From: Pseudomonas synxantha | GTDB lineage: Bacteria > Pseudomonadota > Gammaproteobacteria > Pseudomonadales > Pseudomonadaceae | Assembly: GCF_900105675.1 (NCBI RefSeq) | Contig: NZ_LT629786.1 | Span: 4,774,001 to 4,838,000, forward strand | DNA: 64,000 nt | Direction: 5' to 3' | Shown here: piece after piece, positions 20,094 to 31,139 of the stretch | Layout: the number at the start of each line of letters is the position of its first letter | Numbering within the stretch: the stretch's first letter is position 1 | Program-made: the position numbers and the translations under genes | Notes under the pieces: generated by a model | What the model saw: only the letters and a program-made list of their open reading frames with translations | Databases searched by the model: none | Told to the model about the DNA's origin: nothing

Positions 20094-21074
20094 CTATTGT
20101 CCCAACTTGAGGCGAGCAGTCTCGCCACTGGTGAACGGCGCCACGTCTACAGGCTGGCCGTTGTAGGCCACTTGCGCGCCACGGGCAAAGCCCAGACGCA
20201 GCGTCAAAGGAGGCTTGCCGCCCTGGTCCAGCGTATCTCCCTTACGCTTCAAACCGCTGAACAGCACTTTGCCGTTGCCATCGGTGACCTGCGTCCAGCA
20301 GTCAGCGATGAAGGTAATCTGTACGCGCCCATCACCGGCGATCAACGCTGGGGTGGTGGGAGGCGACATCGCCGGCGCTGTCGGTGCGGCTGCCGCGGGG
20401 GCAGGTGTCGGTGCGGCCGGGGCCTGGGCCACAGGCGCTGTCGGAGTCGCTGGAGCCGGCACCGCAGGCGTCGCAGCCGGTGCCGTGGCGGTTTCTGGCA
20501 CAGGCTGTTCAGCCGTGGCCGGCGCTTGCGGCGTGGTTTGCCCTTCTGCAACGGCCTGGTCTTCCGGCTCATCCAGCGGATGAATCTGGGTAGTGCCGTC
20601 GGCGCTTTCGACTTCGACGTGCTCCATGGCGTTGCTGGTCAGGTCTTTGCTGCGTTGGGAAGCCTGGTCTTGCCACCAGACGAAACCGCCGCCAATCACG
20701 GCAATCAGCAGTAACAGGCTGACAATTCGCAAAATCGTATGGGAAACCCGAGTTGGTTCTTCGATGCGCCCCAGGCCATGGACGTTACTGCCCTGGGAGT
20801 CGGTACCGGTGAACTGGTCGAATTCCTGCACCAGCACGGTCTGGTCGATCCCCAGCAATTTGGCATAGGCGCGGATATAGCCGCGGGCAAACGTATGCCC
20901 GGGCAGCTTGTCGAACGCGCCGGCTTCCAGGTTGGCCAGGGACGTGCTGGTCAAATTGAGCTTGAGGGCCACTTCCGCCAGCGTCCAACCATTGCTTTCG
21001 CGGGCCTGACGCAAGGTTTCGCCTGGGTTTACGCGATTAGCTGCTACATCTTCCGGGTGCGCGGCTTTCATCAT
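20094..21074 (-). CDS. rodZ: RodZ-family cell-shape protein
   Basis: A bitopic inner-membrane protein that links MreB filaments to cell-wall synthesis. The 326 residues comprise an N-terminal helix-turn-helix domain ([20 protein letters not shown]), a membrane helix near residue 110 ([20 protein letters not shown]), a Pro/Ala-rich periplasmic linker of about 60 residues, and a C-terminal DUF4115 beta domain ([16 protein letters not shown]). The ATG at 21074 overlaps the pilW stop as ATGA, indicating coupled translation. Confidence 0.95.
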   Translation of the reverse strand: MMKAAHPEDVAANRVNPGETLRQARESNGWTLAEVALKLNLTSTSLANLEAGAFDKLPGHTFARGYIRAYAKLLGIDQTVLVQEFDQFTGTDSQGSNVHGLGRIEEPTRVSHTILRIVSLLLLIAVIGGGFVWWQDQASQRSKDLTSNAMEHVEVESADGTTQIHPLDEPEDQAVAEGQTTPQAPATAEQPVPETATAPAATPAVPAPATPTAPVAQAPAAPTPAPAAAAPTAPAMSPPTTPALIAGDGRVQITFIADCWTQVTDGNGKVLFSGLKRKGDTLDQGGKPPLTLRLGFARGAQVAYNGQPVDVAPFTSGETARLKLGQ

Positions 21075-21829
21075 TGCTCCGACAGGTATTGCTGATATTC
21101 CGGCGTACCGGGATAGAGTCGTTCGAGTTGCTGGCCAAAACGTGCGGCCGTGTCGTGTTCTTCATGAACCGTCGCCAGGCGCACACCGAGCAATAGACTA
21201 CGTGCATTTTGCCCGCTGAGCAGGCTAAAACGCTCGTAATAGTCTCGTGCCGGCACATAATGCCTGTCTTCGTACGACAACTCAGCCATTTCGAGCAATG
21301 CCCGTGGCTGGCGGCTGTTCAGGTGCAAGGCTTTTTCAAGGTGCTGGCGTGCATTTTCACGCTGGCCGAGATGCATCGAGGTCACCCCGAGGTTCTCGAA
21401 CACCCGCGAACGCCCCGGGTAAAGGGTATCGACGGCAGCCTGCTGGAAATAACGCGACGCCAGGTCATAACGCTTCTGCTCGAACAGGAAACTGCCGTAG
21501 TTGTTCAGCAGCCGTGGGTCGGCAGGGCGTGAAGCCAGGGCCTTGTGGAAATAGCGGTCGGCCAGTTCAGGCTCGGCCTGGGCCTGGAATACCTGGGCCA
21601 GTGCGGCATTGGCGTCGGCATCATCGTTGTCCAGCTCAAGGGCCTTTTTCAACGGCACCTTGGCCTGCTCGCTCATGCCTTGGCGCAGGTACCCCAAGCC
21701 CAGCTGCACATAGGCAACTCGCGCCTCATCACGGCCTTTATCCGTTTGCAAAGGGCTGACATGGCCCGATGAAACGCAACCGGCCACAAGGCCGGTAACC
21801 AGTAAAAGCAGCGCAAGGCGCAAGGGCAT
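21071..21829 (-). CDS. pilW: Type IV pilus biogenesis/stability lipoprotein PilW (PilF)
   Basis: The pilotin that takes PilQ secretin to the outer membrane. The 252-residue lipoprotein begins MPLRLALLLLVTGLVAGCVS with the lipobox Cys at about residue 18, followed by six TPR helices (YVQLGLGYLRQGMSEQA, NALDLD-type repeats, LLNNYGSFLFEQKRYD). The order rlmN-pilW-rodZ-ispG is standard in pseudomonads. Confidence 0.94.
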   Translation of the reverse strand: MPLRLALLLLVTGLVAGCVSSGHVSPLQTDKGRDEARVAYVQLGLGYLRQGMSEQAKVPLKKALELDNDDADANAALAQVFQAQAEPELADRYFHKALASRPADPRLLNNYGSFLFEQKRYDLASRYFQQAAVDTLYPGRSRVFENLGVTSMHLGQRENARQHLEKALHLNSRQPRALLEMAELSYEDRHYVPARDYYERFSLLSGQNARSLLLGVRLATVHEEHDTAARFGQQLERLYPGTPEYQQYLSEQ

Positions 21830-21841
21830 AGAGGTCCTCTC

Positions 21842-22990
21842 TCAGATTCGATTCACAGCAATTTGCGGCAAATCTTCAGCGGCGTTAAGTTCGCGCACGG
21901 CGATATAACGTTCGCTGCGGCGGGTGCGATCCATCACCTGCCCTACCAATTGACCACAGGCGGCGTCGATGTCTTCACCACGGGTGGTGCGCACGGTGAC
22001 GTTGTAGCCGGCCTGGTGCAGTTGATCCTGGAAACGACGGATAGCGTTGTTGCTCGGCCGCTCGTAGCCAGAATGTGGAAACGGGTTGAACGGAATCAGG
22101 TTGATCTTGCACGGGGTATTCTTGAGCAGTTCGATCATCTCGACCGCGTGCTCGACCTTGTCGTTGATGTCCTTGAGCATGGTGTACTCGATGGTCAACA
22201 CGCGCTTCTCGCCCAGGGTCGCCATATAGCGCTGGCAAGATTCGAGCAACATCTTAAGCGGATACTTCTTGTTGATCGGCACCAATTGGTTACGCAATGC
22301 GTCATTGGGTGCATGCAGCGACAACGCCAGGGAGACGTCGATGTGCTTGGCCAGCTCATCGATCATCGGGACCACACCGGAGGTCGACAGGGTCACGCGG
22401 CGCTTTGAGATGCCGTAGCCCAGGTCGTCCATCATCAGGTGCATGGCCGCAATCACGTTGTCGAAGTTCAGCAGCGGCTCACCCATGCCCATCATCACCA
22501 CGTTGGTGATGGCACGGTCGACGGTTGCCGGGACGCTACCAAAGGATTTGTTGGCAATCCACACCTGGCCGATGACTTCGGCGGCGGTGAGGTTGCTATT
22601 GAAGCCTTGCTTGCCGGTGGAGCAAAAACTGCAATCCAGGGCACAGCCTGCCTGGGACGAAACGCACAATGTGCCGCGTTTGCCCTGGGGGATGTACACG
22701 GTCTCGACGCAGCTGCCGGACGCCACGCGCACCACCCATTTACGGGTGCCGTCGCTGGAAATGTCCTCGCTGACAACCTCGGGACCACGCACTTCGGCAA
22801 TGGCCTTGAGCTTGTCGCGCAGGGCCTTGCTGACGTTCGTCATGGCGTCGAAATCGTCGACGCCAAAGTGGTGAATCCACTTCATTACCTGACCGGCACG
22901 GAAACGCTTCTCCCCGATTGAGTCGAAGAATTTCTCCATTTCCGGCTGAGTCAGACCCAGCAGGTTGGTTTTAACAGTCGATGTAGTCAT
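21842..22990 (-). CDS. rlmN: Dual-specificity 23S rRNA/tRNA (adenine-C2)-methyltransferase
   Basis: Radical SAM enzyme that makes m2A2503 in 23S rRNA and m2A37 in some tRNAs. The 382-residue protein has the cluster motif [15 protein letters not shown] and the SAM region [13 protein letters not shown]. Catalytic cysteines are near the C-terminus (DIDAACGQL) and in the region after TVRTT. Ends 12 bases before pilW. Confidence 0.97.
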   Translation of the reverse strand: MTTSTVKTNLLGLTQPEMEKFFDSIGEKRFRAGQVMKWIHHFGVDDFDAMTNVSKALRDKLKAIAEVRGPEVVSEDISSDGTRKWVVRVASGSCVETVYIPQGKRGTLCVSSQAGCALDCSFCSTGKQGFNSNLTAAEVIGQVWIANKSFGSVPATVDRAITNVVMMGMGEPLLNFDNVIAAMHLMMDDLGYGISKRRVTLSTSGVVPMIDELAKHIDVSLALSLHAPNDALRNQLVPINKKYPLKMLLESCQRYMATLGEKRVLTIEYTMLKDINDKVEHAVEMIELLKNTPCKINLIPFNPFPHSGYERPSNNAIRRFQDQLHQAGYNVTVRTTRGEDIDAACGQLVGQVMDRTRRSERYIAVRELNAAEDLPQIAVNRI

Positions 22991-23019
22991 GGATTCACCC
23001 TCACTCTTTAAGCCGATGC

Positions 23020-23445
23020 TTAGCGAGCGGTTACTTCAGTAGCAGCGAAAAAGTACGAGATTTCGCGAGCAGCAGCGGCTTCGGAGTCCGAACCGTGAAC
23101 AGCGTTGGCGTCGATGGATTCAGCGAAGTCAGCACGGATGGTGCCGGCAGCGGCTTCTTTAGGGTTGGTAGCGCCCATCAGCTCACGGTTCAGAGCGATA
23201 GCGTTTTCGCCTTCCAGTACCTGGACAACAACAGGACCGGAGATCATGAAGGCAACCAGGTCGCCGAAGAAGCCACGAGCGCTGTGCTCAGCGTAGAAGC
23301 CTTCAGCTTCAGCCTTGGACAGTTGCTTGAGTTTCGAAGCTACAACCTTCAGGCCGGCTTTTTCGAAACGAGTGGTGATCTCGCCGATGACGTTTTTTGC
23401 AACAGCGTCAGGCTTGATGATGGAGAAAGTACGTTGAACAGCCAT
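23020..23445 (-). CDS. ndk: Nucleoside diphosphate kinase
   Basis: Transfers phosphate between nucleoside di- and triphosphates. The 141 residues match the family length. The phospho-histidine lies in NAVHGSDS, and the N-terminus [10 protein letters not shown] is the standard first strand. It is separated from iscX by a terminator hairpin, so it may start its own transcript. Confidence 0.98.
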   Translation of the reverse strand: MAVQRTFSIIKPDAVAKNVIGEITTRFEKAGLKVVASKLKQLSKAEAEGFYAEHSARGFFGDLVAFMISGPVVVQVLEGENAIALNRELMGATNPKEAAAGTIRADFAESIDANAVHGSDSEAAAAREISYFFAATEVTAR

Positions 23446-23473
23446 GGTGTAACTCCAGAAACGGTAATTTACG

Positions 23474-23504
23474 AAAAATTAAACCCGCGAATTATACGCG
23501 GGTT
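23474..23504 (-). terminator. Terminator between iscX and ndk
   Basis: Minus strand AACCCGCG / CGCGGGTT, 7-base loop, then TTAATTTTT. It closes the isc operon before ndk. Confidence 0.75.
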
Positions 23505-23537
23505 ATTGGGTATTGCCTAACTGCGTAAAAAGGCGGC

Positions 23538-23738
23538 TCAGTCTGCTTCTTCGATCCACAGGCCTTGAATCGCCTCCAGGACCTTTTCGCCACCCCGATC
23601 CGGGACGTCGTCAAAATCCGGCAGTTCCATTACGAGGTTGCGCAGCTTGACGAAGTTCACGGTAAGAGGATTGACCTCAGGGTGAGCTTCGGCAAGTTGT
23701 ATAGCGATTTCTTGTACATCAACCCATTTCAGGCTCAT
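23538..23738 (-). CDS. iscX: Fe-S assembly protein IscX
   Basis: A 66-residue acidic protein starting MSLKWVDVQEIAIQLAE; it binds IscS and iron and modulates cluster assembly. Length and sequence (PDFDDVPDRGGEKVLEAIQG) match the family. A longer in-frame reading starts inside fdx and is not credible. It is the last gene of the isc operon. Confidence 0.95.
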   Translation of the reverse strand: MSLKWVDVQEIAIQLAEAHPEVNPLTVNFVKLRNLVMELPDFDDVPDRGGEKVLEAIQGLWIEEAD

Positions 23739-23752
23739 GACAGTTCCTTGAA

Positions 23753-24094
23753 TCAATGCGGCGCTTCGGCCGCATGGTTGAGCGAATATTTCGGAATCTC
23801 GACAGTGAGATCTTCGGTGCCGACCTTCGCCTGACAGCTCAGGCGCGACGTTGGCTCCAGGCCCCACGCCCTATCAAGATAGTCTTCTTCAAGGTCATCG
23901 GCCTCGTTGAGGCTATTGAAACCTTTACGAATGATGCAGTGACAAGTGGTGCAGGCATTCACGCCACCACAGGCACTTTCGATCTCGATATGGTTGTCAT
24001 GCGCGACGTCGAGCAGGGACTTGCCGGTCTCAGCCTCCACGACCATGCCGTCCGGGCAATGCTCGGCGTGCGGTAGAAAAGTGACCTGCGGCAT
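23753..24094 (-). CDS. fdx: ISC-type 2Fe-2S ferredoxin
   Basis: A 113-residue adrenodoxin-type ferredoxin that supplies electrons to cluster assembly. Cluster cysteines are in CGGVNACTTCHC and in LSCQAKV. It lies three bases after hscA and ends before iscX. Confidence 0.97.
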   Translation of the reverse strand: MPQVTFLPHAEHCPDGMVVEAETGKSLLDVAHDNHIEIESACGGVNACTTCHCIIRKGFNSLNEADDLEEDYLDRAWGLEPTSRLSCQAKVGTEDLTVEIPKYSLNHAAEAPH

Positions 24095-24097
24095 CAG

Positions 24098-25960
24098 TTA
24101 TTCCTCGATTTCATTCAGGTTGCGCCCCGCCAGTGCGGCTTTCACCGTCTGATCCATGCGGCGGGCGGCAAAGGCGTCAGTGACCTGCGACAAGCGCTTG
24201 GTCTGCTGCTCGATGGCATAACCATCGTTGCCTTTCATCAGTTCGGCCAACTCCTGCATCTGCAGGTCGATGACCATGCGTTCCTCGGCGTCCAGCAGGC
24301 GCTCACCGTCAGCATCCAGGGCCCCCTGAACCGCTTCGAGCAGGCGCTGGGCATCGACTTGCTGCTCACGCAGCACACGGGCGACCTTGTCGTCGCCGGC
24401 GTACTGGAACGAGTCCTTGAGCATCTTGGCGATTTCGCCGTCGGTCAGGCCGTAGGACGGCTTGACCTGGATGCTGGCCTCAACGCCCGAACCCAGCTCA
24501 CGGGCCGCCACGCTGAGCAGGCCGTCGGCGTCGACCTGGAAGGTGACACGAATCTTCGCTGCGCCCGCGACCATGGCCGGGATACCGCGCAATTCAAAGC
24601 GCGCCAGGGAGCGGCAATCGCTGATCAGCTCGCGCTCGCCCTGCAGCACATGAATCATCATGGCCGTCTGGCCGTCTTTGTAGGTGGTGAAATCCTGGGC
24701 GCGGGCGACAGGGATGGTGGTGTTGCGTGGAATCACCTTCTCCATCAGGCCGCCCATGGTTTCCAGCCCCAGGGACAACGGGATCACGTCGAGCAGTAAC
24801 AGTTCGCCACCGTCGCGCTTGTTGCCGGCCAGGGTATCGGCCTGGATCGCAGCACCGATGGCGACCACTTGATCCGGGTCGATTTCAGTCAGCGGCTGGC
24901 GACCGAAGGCTTCGGCCACGGCCTCGCGAACGCGCGGTACGCGGGTGGAACCGCCGACCATGACCACGGCAGCCACGTCTTCCAACTCGACACCGGAATC
25001 ACGCACGGCACGGCGACACGCCCTGAGGCTGCGAGCGACCATCGGTTCGATTAGCGCATCGAAGGCTTCGCGGGTCAGCTGTGCCGACCAACTACCGTAG
25101 CAAACTTCAACAGAAGCAGCGTCAGTCAGTGCCTCTTTGGCCGCGCAGGCGGTTTGCAGCAGATTACGCTGCGCGCCTGGGTCCAAGTCGGCAGACAAAC
25201 CGGCGCTGGTGATGATCCAGCCTGCAATGGCGTGGTCAAAGTCATCGCCGCCCAGGGCACTGTCGCCACCGGTGGCCAGCACTTCAAAGACGCCGCCGGT
25301 CAGGCGCAGGATTGAAATATCAAAGGTGCCGCCGCCCAAGTCATAGATAGCAACCAGGCCCTCAGCATGCTGATCCAAGCCATAGGCTACAGCGGCCGCA
25401 GTCGGCTCGTTGAGCAGGCGCAGCACGTTCAGGCCGGCGAGTTTCGCCGCATCCTTGGTAGCTTGGCGCTGCGCGTCATCGAAATACGCGGGAACGGTGA
25501 TCACCGCACCGACCAGTTCGCCGCCCAAGGTGGTTTCCGCACGCTGGCGCAGCACCTTGAGGATATCGGCCGACACTTCCACCGGGCTCTTAGGCCCTTG
25601 GACGGTGTCAATGAACGGCATATGGGATTCACCGCCGACAAAGCGGTACGGCAGCTGGTCGCCCAATTGCTTGACGTCGGACAGACCACGACCCATCAAG
25701 CGCTTGACCGACAGCACAGTATTCAGGGGGTCCGAGGACGCGGCCAGCTTGGCCGATTCACCGACTTCGGTGCGATCAGCGTGATAACGCACGGCGGACG
25801 GCAGGATCACCTGGCCATCGGTGTCGGGCAGCGGCTCGGACAGGCCGCTGCGCAAGGCGGCGACCAGGGAATTGGTAGTGCCCAAGTCAATCCCAACCGC
25901 CAGGCGACGCTGGTGCGGTTGAGGGCTTTGGCCGGGTTCGGCGATTTGCAGTAGAGCCAT
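24098..25960 (-). CDS. hscA: Fe-S chaperone HscA (Hsp70 family)
   Basis: ATPase that releases nascent 2Fe-2S clusters from IscU. The 620-residue Hsp70 has phosphate loop [26 protein letters not shown] and [14 protein letters not shown] in the nucleotide domain, then a peptide-binding domain. Its partners hscB and fdx are on either side. Confidence 0.97.
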   Translation of the reverse strand: MALLQIAEPGQSPQPHQRRLAVGIDLGTTNSLVAALRSGLSEPLPDTDGQVILPSAVRYHADRTEVGESAKLAASSDPLNTVLSVKRLMGRGLSDVKQLGDQLPYRFVGGESHMPFIDTVQGPKSPVEVSADILKVLRQRAETTLGGELVGAVITVPAYFDDAQRQATKDAAKLAGLNVLRLLNEPTAAAVAYGLDQHAEGLVAIYDLGGGTFDISILRLTGGVFEVLATGGDSALGGDDFDHAIAGWIITSAGLSADLDPGAQRNLLQTACAAKEALTDAASVEVCYGSWSAQLTREAFDALIEPMVARSLRACRRAVRDSGVELEDVAAVVMVGGSTRVPRVREAVAEAFGRQPLTEIDPDQVVAIGAAIQADTLAGNKRDGGELLLLDVIPLSLGLETMGGLMEKVIPRNTTIPVARAQDFTTYKDGQTAMMIHVLQGERELISDCRSLARFELRGIPAMVAGAAKIRVTFQVDADGLLSVAARELGSGVEASIQVKPSYGLTDGEIAKMLKDSFQYAGDDKVARVLREQQVDAQRLLEAVQGALDADGERLLDAEERMVIDLQMQELAELMKGNDGYAIEQQTKRLSQVTDAFAARRMDQTVKAALAGRNLNEIEE

Positions 25961-26011
25961 GGTAATCAGGTCTTATCTGTCTATCAGGCGTGCATCACGG
26001 GCAGCACTGGG

Positions 26012-26533
26012 TTAATCGTCGAGGCGCTCTTCTAGCTGGCGCACTTCGTAGGTGAGCTTGTCGAGGAACTGCATGCGCCGCATCAGGCGTTCAGCCTGCT
26101 CGCGTTGCGCAGCATCATCCCAACAGGCTGCGAAGCTTTCGTTGAGCTCATCCTGGGCAGTTTTCAGACGACGCTTGAAAACCGCGACACCCGCCACATC
26201 GGCTTCGTCCTGCAAGTCTTCGAGCTCTTCGCGCCACTGCATCTGCTGCATCAGGAAGTCCGGATCGTGCACCGTGACTTCCAACGGCAACTCACCACCG
26301 TTCATCGCGAGCAGGTAGCGCGCGCGTTTCGCAGGGCTTTTGAGCGTCTGATAGGCTTCGTTGAGGCTGGCCGATTGCTCCAGGGCCTGGCGTTGTTCAC
26401 GCTCGGAAGCGTCAGCAAAACGGTCCGGATGCACGCCACGCGCCAGTTCTCGATAGCGCGTGGCAAGCTGATCGAGGTCCAGGCGAAAGCTCGGCTGCAG
26501 CTCGAATAAAGCGAAATGACAAGGAGTACCCAC
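26012..26533 (-). CDS. hscB: J-domain co-chaperone HscB
   Basis: Delivers IscU to HscA and stimulates its ATPase. The 173-residue form starts with a GTG at 26533 ([12 protein letters not shown]). The J domain carries HPD in [11 protein letters not shown] and the C-terminal three-helix bundle binds IscU. The longer reading from 26572 runs into the iscA gene and is rejected. Confidence 0.95.
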   Translation of the reverse strand: MGTPCHFALFELQPSFRLDLDQLATRYRELARGVHPDRFADASEREQRQALEQSASLNEAYQTLKSPAKRARYLLAMNGGELPLEVTVHDPDFLMQQMQWREELEDLQDEADVAGVAVFKRRLKTAQDELNESFAACWDDAAQREQAERLMRRMQFLDKLTYEVRQLEERLDD

Positions 26534-26541
26534 GAGTAGCC

Positions 26542-26865
26542 TCAGATGTTGAAGCTTTCGCCGCAGCCACATTCACCGCGCACGTTGGGGTTGTTGAACT
26601 TGAAGCCTTCGTTCAACCCTTCCTTGACGAAATCGAGTTCGGTGCCGTCCAGGTAGGTCAGGCTCTTAGGGTCGATGATCACTTTCTCGCCGTGACTTTC
26701 GAATACCTGGTCCTCTTCAACCACCTCGTCGACAAACTCCAGCACGTAGGCAAGGCCGGAACAGCCTGTGGTGCGAACACCCAGACGAATCCCCTCACCT
26801 TTACCGCGCCCATTCAGGGAGCGGCGAATGTGCTGCGCAGCCGCTTCTGTCATGCTGATAGCCAT
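26542..26865 (-). CDS. iscA: A-type Fe-S carrier IscA
   Basis: A 107-residue cluster carrier with the three cysteines of the family in TTGCSGLAY and GECGCGESF. The start is taken at [10 protein letters not shown] (26865), with AGGAG-like AAGGAGT upstream. Confidence 0.97.
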   Translation of the reverse strand: MAISMTEAAAQHIRRSLNGRGKGEGIRLGVRTTGCSGLAYVLEFVDEVVEEDQVFESHGEKVIIDPKSLTYLDGTELDFVKEGLNEGFKFNNPNVRGECGCGESFNI

Positions 26866-26893
26866 CGTTGACTCCTTACTCGTCGCCAAATGC

Positions 26894-27280
26894 TTAGATC
26901 AAGCCTTTCTTCTGCTTGTAGTCGCGAACAGCCGCCTTGATGGCGTCTTCCGCAAGCACCGAGCAGTGGATTTTCACTGGCGGCAGGGCCAGTTCTTCGG
27001 CCAGCTGGGTGTTGCTGATGGTGACAGCCTCATCCAGGGACTTGCCTTTCATCCACTCGGTCGCAAGGGAGCTGGAGGCGATGGCCGAACCGCAGCCATA
27101 AGTCTTGAACTTGGCATCTTCGATAATGCCCTGTTCGTTGACCTTGATCTGCAGGCGCATCACATCGCCGCACGCCGGAGCGCCGACCATGCCGGTGCCG
27201 ACATCAGGGTCTTGCGCGTCCATCTTGCCGACGTTGCGCGGGTTTTCGTAGTGGTCGATGACCTTTTCGCTGTAAGCCAT
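26894..27280 (-). CDS. iscU: Fe-S cluster scaffold IscU
   Basis: A 128-residue scaffold on which 2Fe-2S clusters are built. Conserved cysteines are in GAPACGD (C37), TYGCGSA and KIHCSVL, and the HscA-binding motif LPPVK is present just before the last cysteine. Confidence 0.98.
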   Translation of the reverse strand: MAYSEKVIDHYENPRNVGKMDAQDPDVGTGMVGAPACGDVMRLQIKVNEQGIIEDAKFKTYGCGSAIASSSLATEWMKGKSLDEAVTISNTQLAEELALPPVKIHCSVLAEDAIKAAVRDYKQKKGLI

Positions 27281-27379
27281 GGTACTGAATCCTCACTCAT
27301 CAGGGCCGCTCTGGAACCCTGTAGAAACGCCTGCGTTTTCCGCCACGTTCCTACAGAGCTTGGGTGGCGGCTTCTATAG

Positions 27380-28594
27380 TTAGTGTGCCGCCCACTCGAT
27401 CTTGGAAATGTCGACGCCGTCTTTGTACATGTCCCACAGCGGCGACAGAACGCGCAGCTTGTTGACGGCTTCGCAGACTTTCTGCGCGGCGTAGTCGACT
27501 TGCTCTTCGGTGGTGAAGCGGCCGAACGTAAAGCGGATCGAGCTGTGAGCCAGTTCGTCGTTGCGGCCCAGGGCACGCAATACATACGAAGGCTCAAGGG
27601 ATGCCGAGGTGCAGGCCGAGCCGGACGATACCGCCAGGTCCTTGAGCGCCATGATCAGCGACTCGCCTTCGACGTAGTTGAAGCTCAAATTCAGGTTGTG
27701 CGGTACACGGGCGGTCATGCTGCCGTTGATGTACAGCTCTTCAAGGTTCTCGACCTGCTTGTAGAAGCGATCGCTCAGGGCCTTGATACGCACGTTCTCG
27801 GCAGCCATGTCTTCCTTGGCTACGCGGAAGGCTTCGCCCATGCCGACGATCTGGTGGGTCGCCAGGGTGCCCGAACGCATGCCGCGCTCGTGACCGCCGC
27901 CGTGCATGGTGGCTTCAATGCGCACGCGTGGCTTGCGGCTCACGTACAGCGCGCCGATGCCTTTAGGGCCATAGGTCTTGTGGGCCGAAAACGACATCAG
28001 GTCGACTTTCAGCTTGGACAGGTCGATGTCGACCTTGCCGGTGGACTGGGCAGCGTCGACGTGCAGCAACACACCTTTGGAGCGGGTCAGCTCGCCGATG
28101 GCCGCGATGTCGTTGATGGTGCCGATTTCGTTGTTCACGTGGATCACGGAAACCAGGATGGTGTCTTCACGCATCGCGGCTTCGATCATGGCCGGGGTGA
28201 CGATACCGTCGGTGGTGGGCTCGAGGTAGGTGACCTCGAAACCTTCACGCTCCAGTTGGCGCATGGTGTCGAGGACAGCCTTGTGCTCAATCTTGGTGGT
28301 GATCAGGTGTTTGCCCTTGGTCGCGTAGAAATGCGCGGCGCCCTTGATAGCCAGGTTGTCGGACTCGGTAGCACCGGAGGTCCAGACGATTTCACGCGGG
28401 TCGGCATTGACCAGGTCAGCGACCTGGCGACGAGCATTCTCCACAGCTTCCTCAGCCTTCCAGCCGAATACGTGGGAACGGGAGGCCGGGTTGCCGAAGT
28501 TTCCGTCGACCAGCAGGCATTCGCTCATTTTTTGCGCGACACGCGGATCAACCGGGGTGGTCGCTGAGTAATCAAGGTAAATCGGCAATTTCAT
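27380..28594 (-). CDS. iscS: Cysteine desulfurase IscS
   Basis: PLP enzyme that takes sulfur from cysteine for Fe-S clusters, tRNA thiolation and cofactors. The 404-residue protein has the PLP lysine K206 in [12 protein letters not shown] and the mobile-loop cysteine in [10 protein letters not shown]. It follows iscR by about 50 bases. Confidence 0.98.
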   Translation of the reverse strand: MKLPIYLDYSATTPVDPRVAQKMSECLLVDGNFGNPASRSHVFGWKAEEAVENARRQVADLVNADPREIVWTSGATESDNLAIKGAAHFYATKGKHLITTKIEHKAVLDTMRQLEREGFEVTYLEPTTDGIVTPAMIEAAMREDTILVSVIHVNNEIGTINDIAAIGELTRSKGVLLHVDAAQSTGKVDIDLSKLKVDLMSFSAHKTYGPKGIGALYVSRKPRVRIEATMHGGGHERGMRSGTLATHQIVGMGEAFRVAKEDMAAENVRIKALSDRFYKQVENLEELYINGSMTARVPHNLNLSFNYVEGESLIMALKDLAVSSGSACTSASLEPSYVLRALGRNDELAHSSIRFTFGRFTTEEQVDYAAQKVCEAVNKLRVLSPLWDMYKDGVDISKIEWAAH

Positions 28595-28644
28595 GGACTT
28601 TCTCCTAAATCAGGCTGGCTGGCGTGCCGGTAGCTCTGCGGCTG

Positions 28645-29136
28645 TCACTCGACGGCGGACGCTTCGATCTTGTCCAGGCGCGGCGCCTTGGTGTTGCAAC
28701 GGCGCTGGTCCTGACGCTGGGCTACTTCTTGCACCTCACGGCGAGTCACAAGATCAGCCAAGCTGATACCACTCAAAAACTCATGGATCTGCAGGCTCAA
28801 GTCACACCACAAGTGGTGCGTCAGGCAGGTGTCGCCAGCGTGGCAATCACCCAGGCCCTGGCACTTGGTGGCGTCGACGGATTCGTTGACCGCGTCGATC
28901 ACCTGGGCTACCTGGATGCCCTGCATGTCGCGGGACAATTGATAACCGCCACCTGGACCACGAACGCTGGAAACCAGGTTGCTGCGGCGCAATTTGGCGA
29001 ACAGCTGTTCGAGGTAAGACAGGGAAATGCCTTGGCGCTCGGAGATATCGGCCAGGGACACCGGCCCAGTTTGCGCGTGCAAAGCCAGGTCAAGCATGGC
29101 GGTCACCGCGTATCGGCCTTTTGTAGTCAGTCTCAT
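28645..29136 (-). CDS. iscR: Fe-S cluster regulator IscR
   Basis: Rrf2-family repressor that senses its own 2Fe-2S cluster and controls the isc operon. The 163 residues start [18 protein letters not shown] (ATG at 29136). The winged helix is followed by the cluster cysteines in [13 protein letters not shown]. An IscR-like site overlaps the promoter just upstream, consistent with autorepression. Confidence 0.97.
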   Translation of the reverse strand: MRLTTKGRYAVTAMLDLALHAQTGPVSLADISERQGISLSYLEQLFAKLRRSNLVSSVRGPGGGYQLSRDMQGIQVAQVIDAVNESVDATKCQGLGDCHAGDTCLTHHLWCDLSLQIHEFLSGISLADLVTRREVQEVAQRQDQRRCNTKAPRLDKIEASAVE

Positions 29137-29170
29137 GGACAAGGTACCAAGGTGTTTCAGAATGGGAGCA

Positions 29171-29203
29171 AGTATGCGATTCCCGAGTATTTAAGTCAAC
29201 TAT
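29171..29203 (-). promoter_or_regulatory. iscR promoter with type 1 IscR site
   Basis: On the minus strand TTGACT (29194-29199) and CATACT (29171-29176) are 17 bases apart. The -35 is embedded in a 25-bp partial palindrome (29179-29203) beginning ATAGTTGACT and ending CGGGAAT, close to the known type 1 IscR consensus. This predicts classical feedback repression by [2Fe-2S]-IscR. Confidence 0.75.
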
Positions 29204-29326
29204 AAGACCTAGTGCTTTAGTCGGGATTACCCGTAAAAAGGGCGCGCGAATCATAGCAGTATGGGGTGGGATGGACCAGCGGGAACAGGGCCTGGCAGAG
29301 ATCTCGAGACCAATGGAGATCAAAAT

Positions 29327-29413
29327 GTGGGAGGGGGCTTGCTCCCGATGACTGAATGTCAGTCACTTATCAGCTGGCTGACCCACCGTTATCGGGAGCA
29401 AGCCCCCTCCCAC
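29327..29413. repeat. REPIN (inverted pair of REP sequences)
   Basis: GTGGGAGGGGGCTTGCTCCC (29327 on) and ATCGGGAGCAAGCCCCCTCC (29391 on) form an inverted pair. Both units share the same variant loop (TTGCTCCCGA), so compensating change is preserved across the pair. It separates iscR from cysE. Confidence 0.9.
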
Positions 29414-29438
29414 AGGGATCTCTGGCGGCCTTGGGACT

Positions 29439-30221
29439 TCAGCTTGCCTTGGTGGCGGCCTCGTCCTTGATCTCGGCGAAGTCCTCTTCGCGCAACTCAG
29501 GCAACTCCTTGGCACAGTAGGGGCTGCCCAGGTCCTTCAGTGCGCCACACATGCCGTCCAACTTGCCATCCACCGCCTGCAGGTGGTCGAGCAATTGGCC
29601 AATGGCGCGAGCCACCGGGTCGGGCATGTCTTCGCTGATACCGTAGGCATCGAAGCCGATCTTCTCGGCCATAGCCTTGCGCTTGGCCTCCTGCTCGTCG
29701 CCGACTTCCGGCTTGACGATGATGCGACCCGGAATGCCCACCACGGTGGCGCCAGCAGGTACAGCCTTGGTTACCACGGCATTGGAGCCTACCTTGGCGC
29801 CGGCACCCACGGTAAATGGCCCCAATACCTTGGCGCCCGCCCCTACCACCACACCATTTTCCAGGGTCGGGTGGCGCTTGCCTTTATTCCAGGTGGTACC
29901 GCCCAGGGTCACACCCTGGTAAAGCGTCACGTCATCACCAATCTCGGCGGTCTCGCCAATCACGATGCCCATCCCATGGTCGATGAAGAAGCGGCGACCG
30001 ACCTTGGCGCCAGGGTGAATCTCGATGCCGGTCAGCCAGCGACCGAAGTTCGACACCAATCGCGCCAGCCATTTCCAGCCCATGCCCCACAACACAGCAG
30101 ACAGGCGATGGATCCAGATCGCGTGCATGCCCGGGTAGCAGGTCAGCACTTCAAAGGCATTGCGCGCCGCCGGGTCTCGGTGGAAAACGCTCTGGATGTC
30201 TTCTCGCAAACGCTCGAACAT
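29439..30221 (-). CDS. cysE: Serine O-acetyltransferase
   Basis: Makes O-acetylserine for cysteine synthesis. The 260-residue protein has an N-terminal helical domain and a left-handed beta-helix of hexapeptide repeats ([40 protein letters not shown]), with the catalytic His in [13 protein letters not shown]. It ends near the isc operon, whose desulfurase consumes cysteine. It starts two bases after the trmJ stop. Confidence 0.96.
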   Translation of the reverse strand: MFERLREDIQSVFHRDPAARNAFEVLTCYPGMHAIWIHRLSAVLWGMGWKWLARLVSNFGRWLTGIEIHPGAKVGRRFFIDHGMGIVIGETAEIGDDVTLYQGVTLGGTTWNKGKRHPTLENGVVVGAGAKVLGPFTVGAGAKVGSNAVVTKAVPAGATVVGIPGRIIVKPEVGDEQEAKRKAMAEKIGFDAYGISEDMPDPVARAIGQLLDHLQAVDGKLDGMCGALKDLGSPYCAKELPELREEDFAEIKDEAATKAS

Positions 30222-30223
30222 TG

Positions 30224-30994
30224 TTAATCCTTCCGCTTAAGAAGCTCGCCACGGGCCGCTTTCTGGGTTTCCGTGAGGATGCCACGCAATATATTCATCT
30301 CAGCCCGGCTCACCGAGCTGCGACCGTACAAGCGACGCAGGCGCGCCATTAAATGCCTTGGCTTTTCAGGATCGAGGAATTCGATGGCTACCAGGGTTTG
30401 CTCCAGGTGCTCATAGAAGCGTTCCAACTCGTCCATGGTGGCCAACTCGCCACTTTTGGTCGATGCGACTTCATCCTTCTTAACCTTGCTCGGCTGGCCT
30501 TGAGCAGCCAGCCAGGCCATGCGCACTTCGTAACTCAATACCTGCACCGCCGCCCCGAGATTCAGCGAGCTGAATTCAGGGTCGGATGGAATGTGCACGT
30601 GGTAATGACATCGCTGCAGCTCTTCATTGGTCAGGCCGGAGTCTTCACGGCCGAACACCAGGGCGATCTCAGCGCCACCGGCAGCTTCTTCCACCACTTT
30701 GGTGCCGCATTCGCGCGGGTCCAGCAGCGGCCAGGGGATGCGTCGGTCACGGGCGCTGGTGCCGAGCACCAGGTTGCAGCCAACCAAGGCATCTTCCAAC
30801 GTCGCAACAACCTGAGCGCTTTGCAGGATGTCATTGGCGCCGGACGCACGGGCATCGGCCTCGTGGTGCGGGAATACCCGCGGCTCGACCAGCACCAGGC
30901 GCGTCAGCCCCATGTTTTTCATGGCTCGCGCCACCCCGCCGATGTTGCCGGGATGACTGGTATTGACCAAGACGACACGAATGTTTTGCAGCAA
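30224..30994 (-). CDS. trmJ: tRNA (cytidine/uridine-2'-O-)-methyltransferase TrmJ
   Basis: SPOUT methyltransferase acting on ribose 32 of several tRNAs. The 256 residues begin with the trefoil-knot fold ([20 protein letters not shown]) and contain [18 protein letters not shown] and [15 protein letters not shown]. The C-terminal extension with [11 protein letters not shown] is typical of TrmJ. It is divergent from suhB. Confidence 0.95.
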   Translation of the reverse strand: MLQNIRVVLVNTSHPGNIGGVARAMKNMGLTRLVLVEPRVFPHHEADARASGANDILQSAQVVATLEDALVGCNLVLGTSARDRRIPWPLLDPRECGTKVVEEAAGGAEIALVFGREDSGLTNEELQRCHYHVHIPSDPEFSSLNLGAAVQVLSYEVRMAWLAAQGQPSKVKKDEVASTKSGELATMDELERFYEHLEQTLVAIEFLDPEKPRHLMARLRRLYGRSSVSRAEMNILRGILTETQKAARGELLKRKD

Positions 30995-31089
30995 GGGAGG
31001 CGCTCTCGGACATGGGAAAGGGGAGCAAATCTTACAGAACAGCCTAAGGTTATGCCATGAAAGCTAACGTCGTCCTTCACCTGAAGAAA

Positions 31090-31107
31090 GTTTCTGCTAG
31101 AATGCCC
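31090..31107 (+). promoter_or_regulatory. Probable suhB promoter -10 region
   Basis: An extended -10 TGCTAGAAT (31096-31104) lies about 36 bases before the suhB ATG; TTCACC 16 bases upstream of TAGAAT is the best -35 match. The call rests on pattern only. Confidence 0.4.
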
Positions 31108-31139
31108 GGCTTTCTTTAACAACCTTAGGTGACACATCC

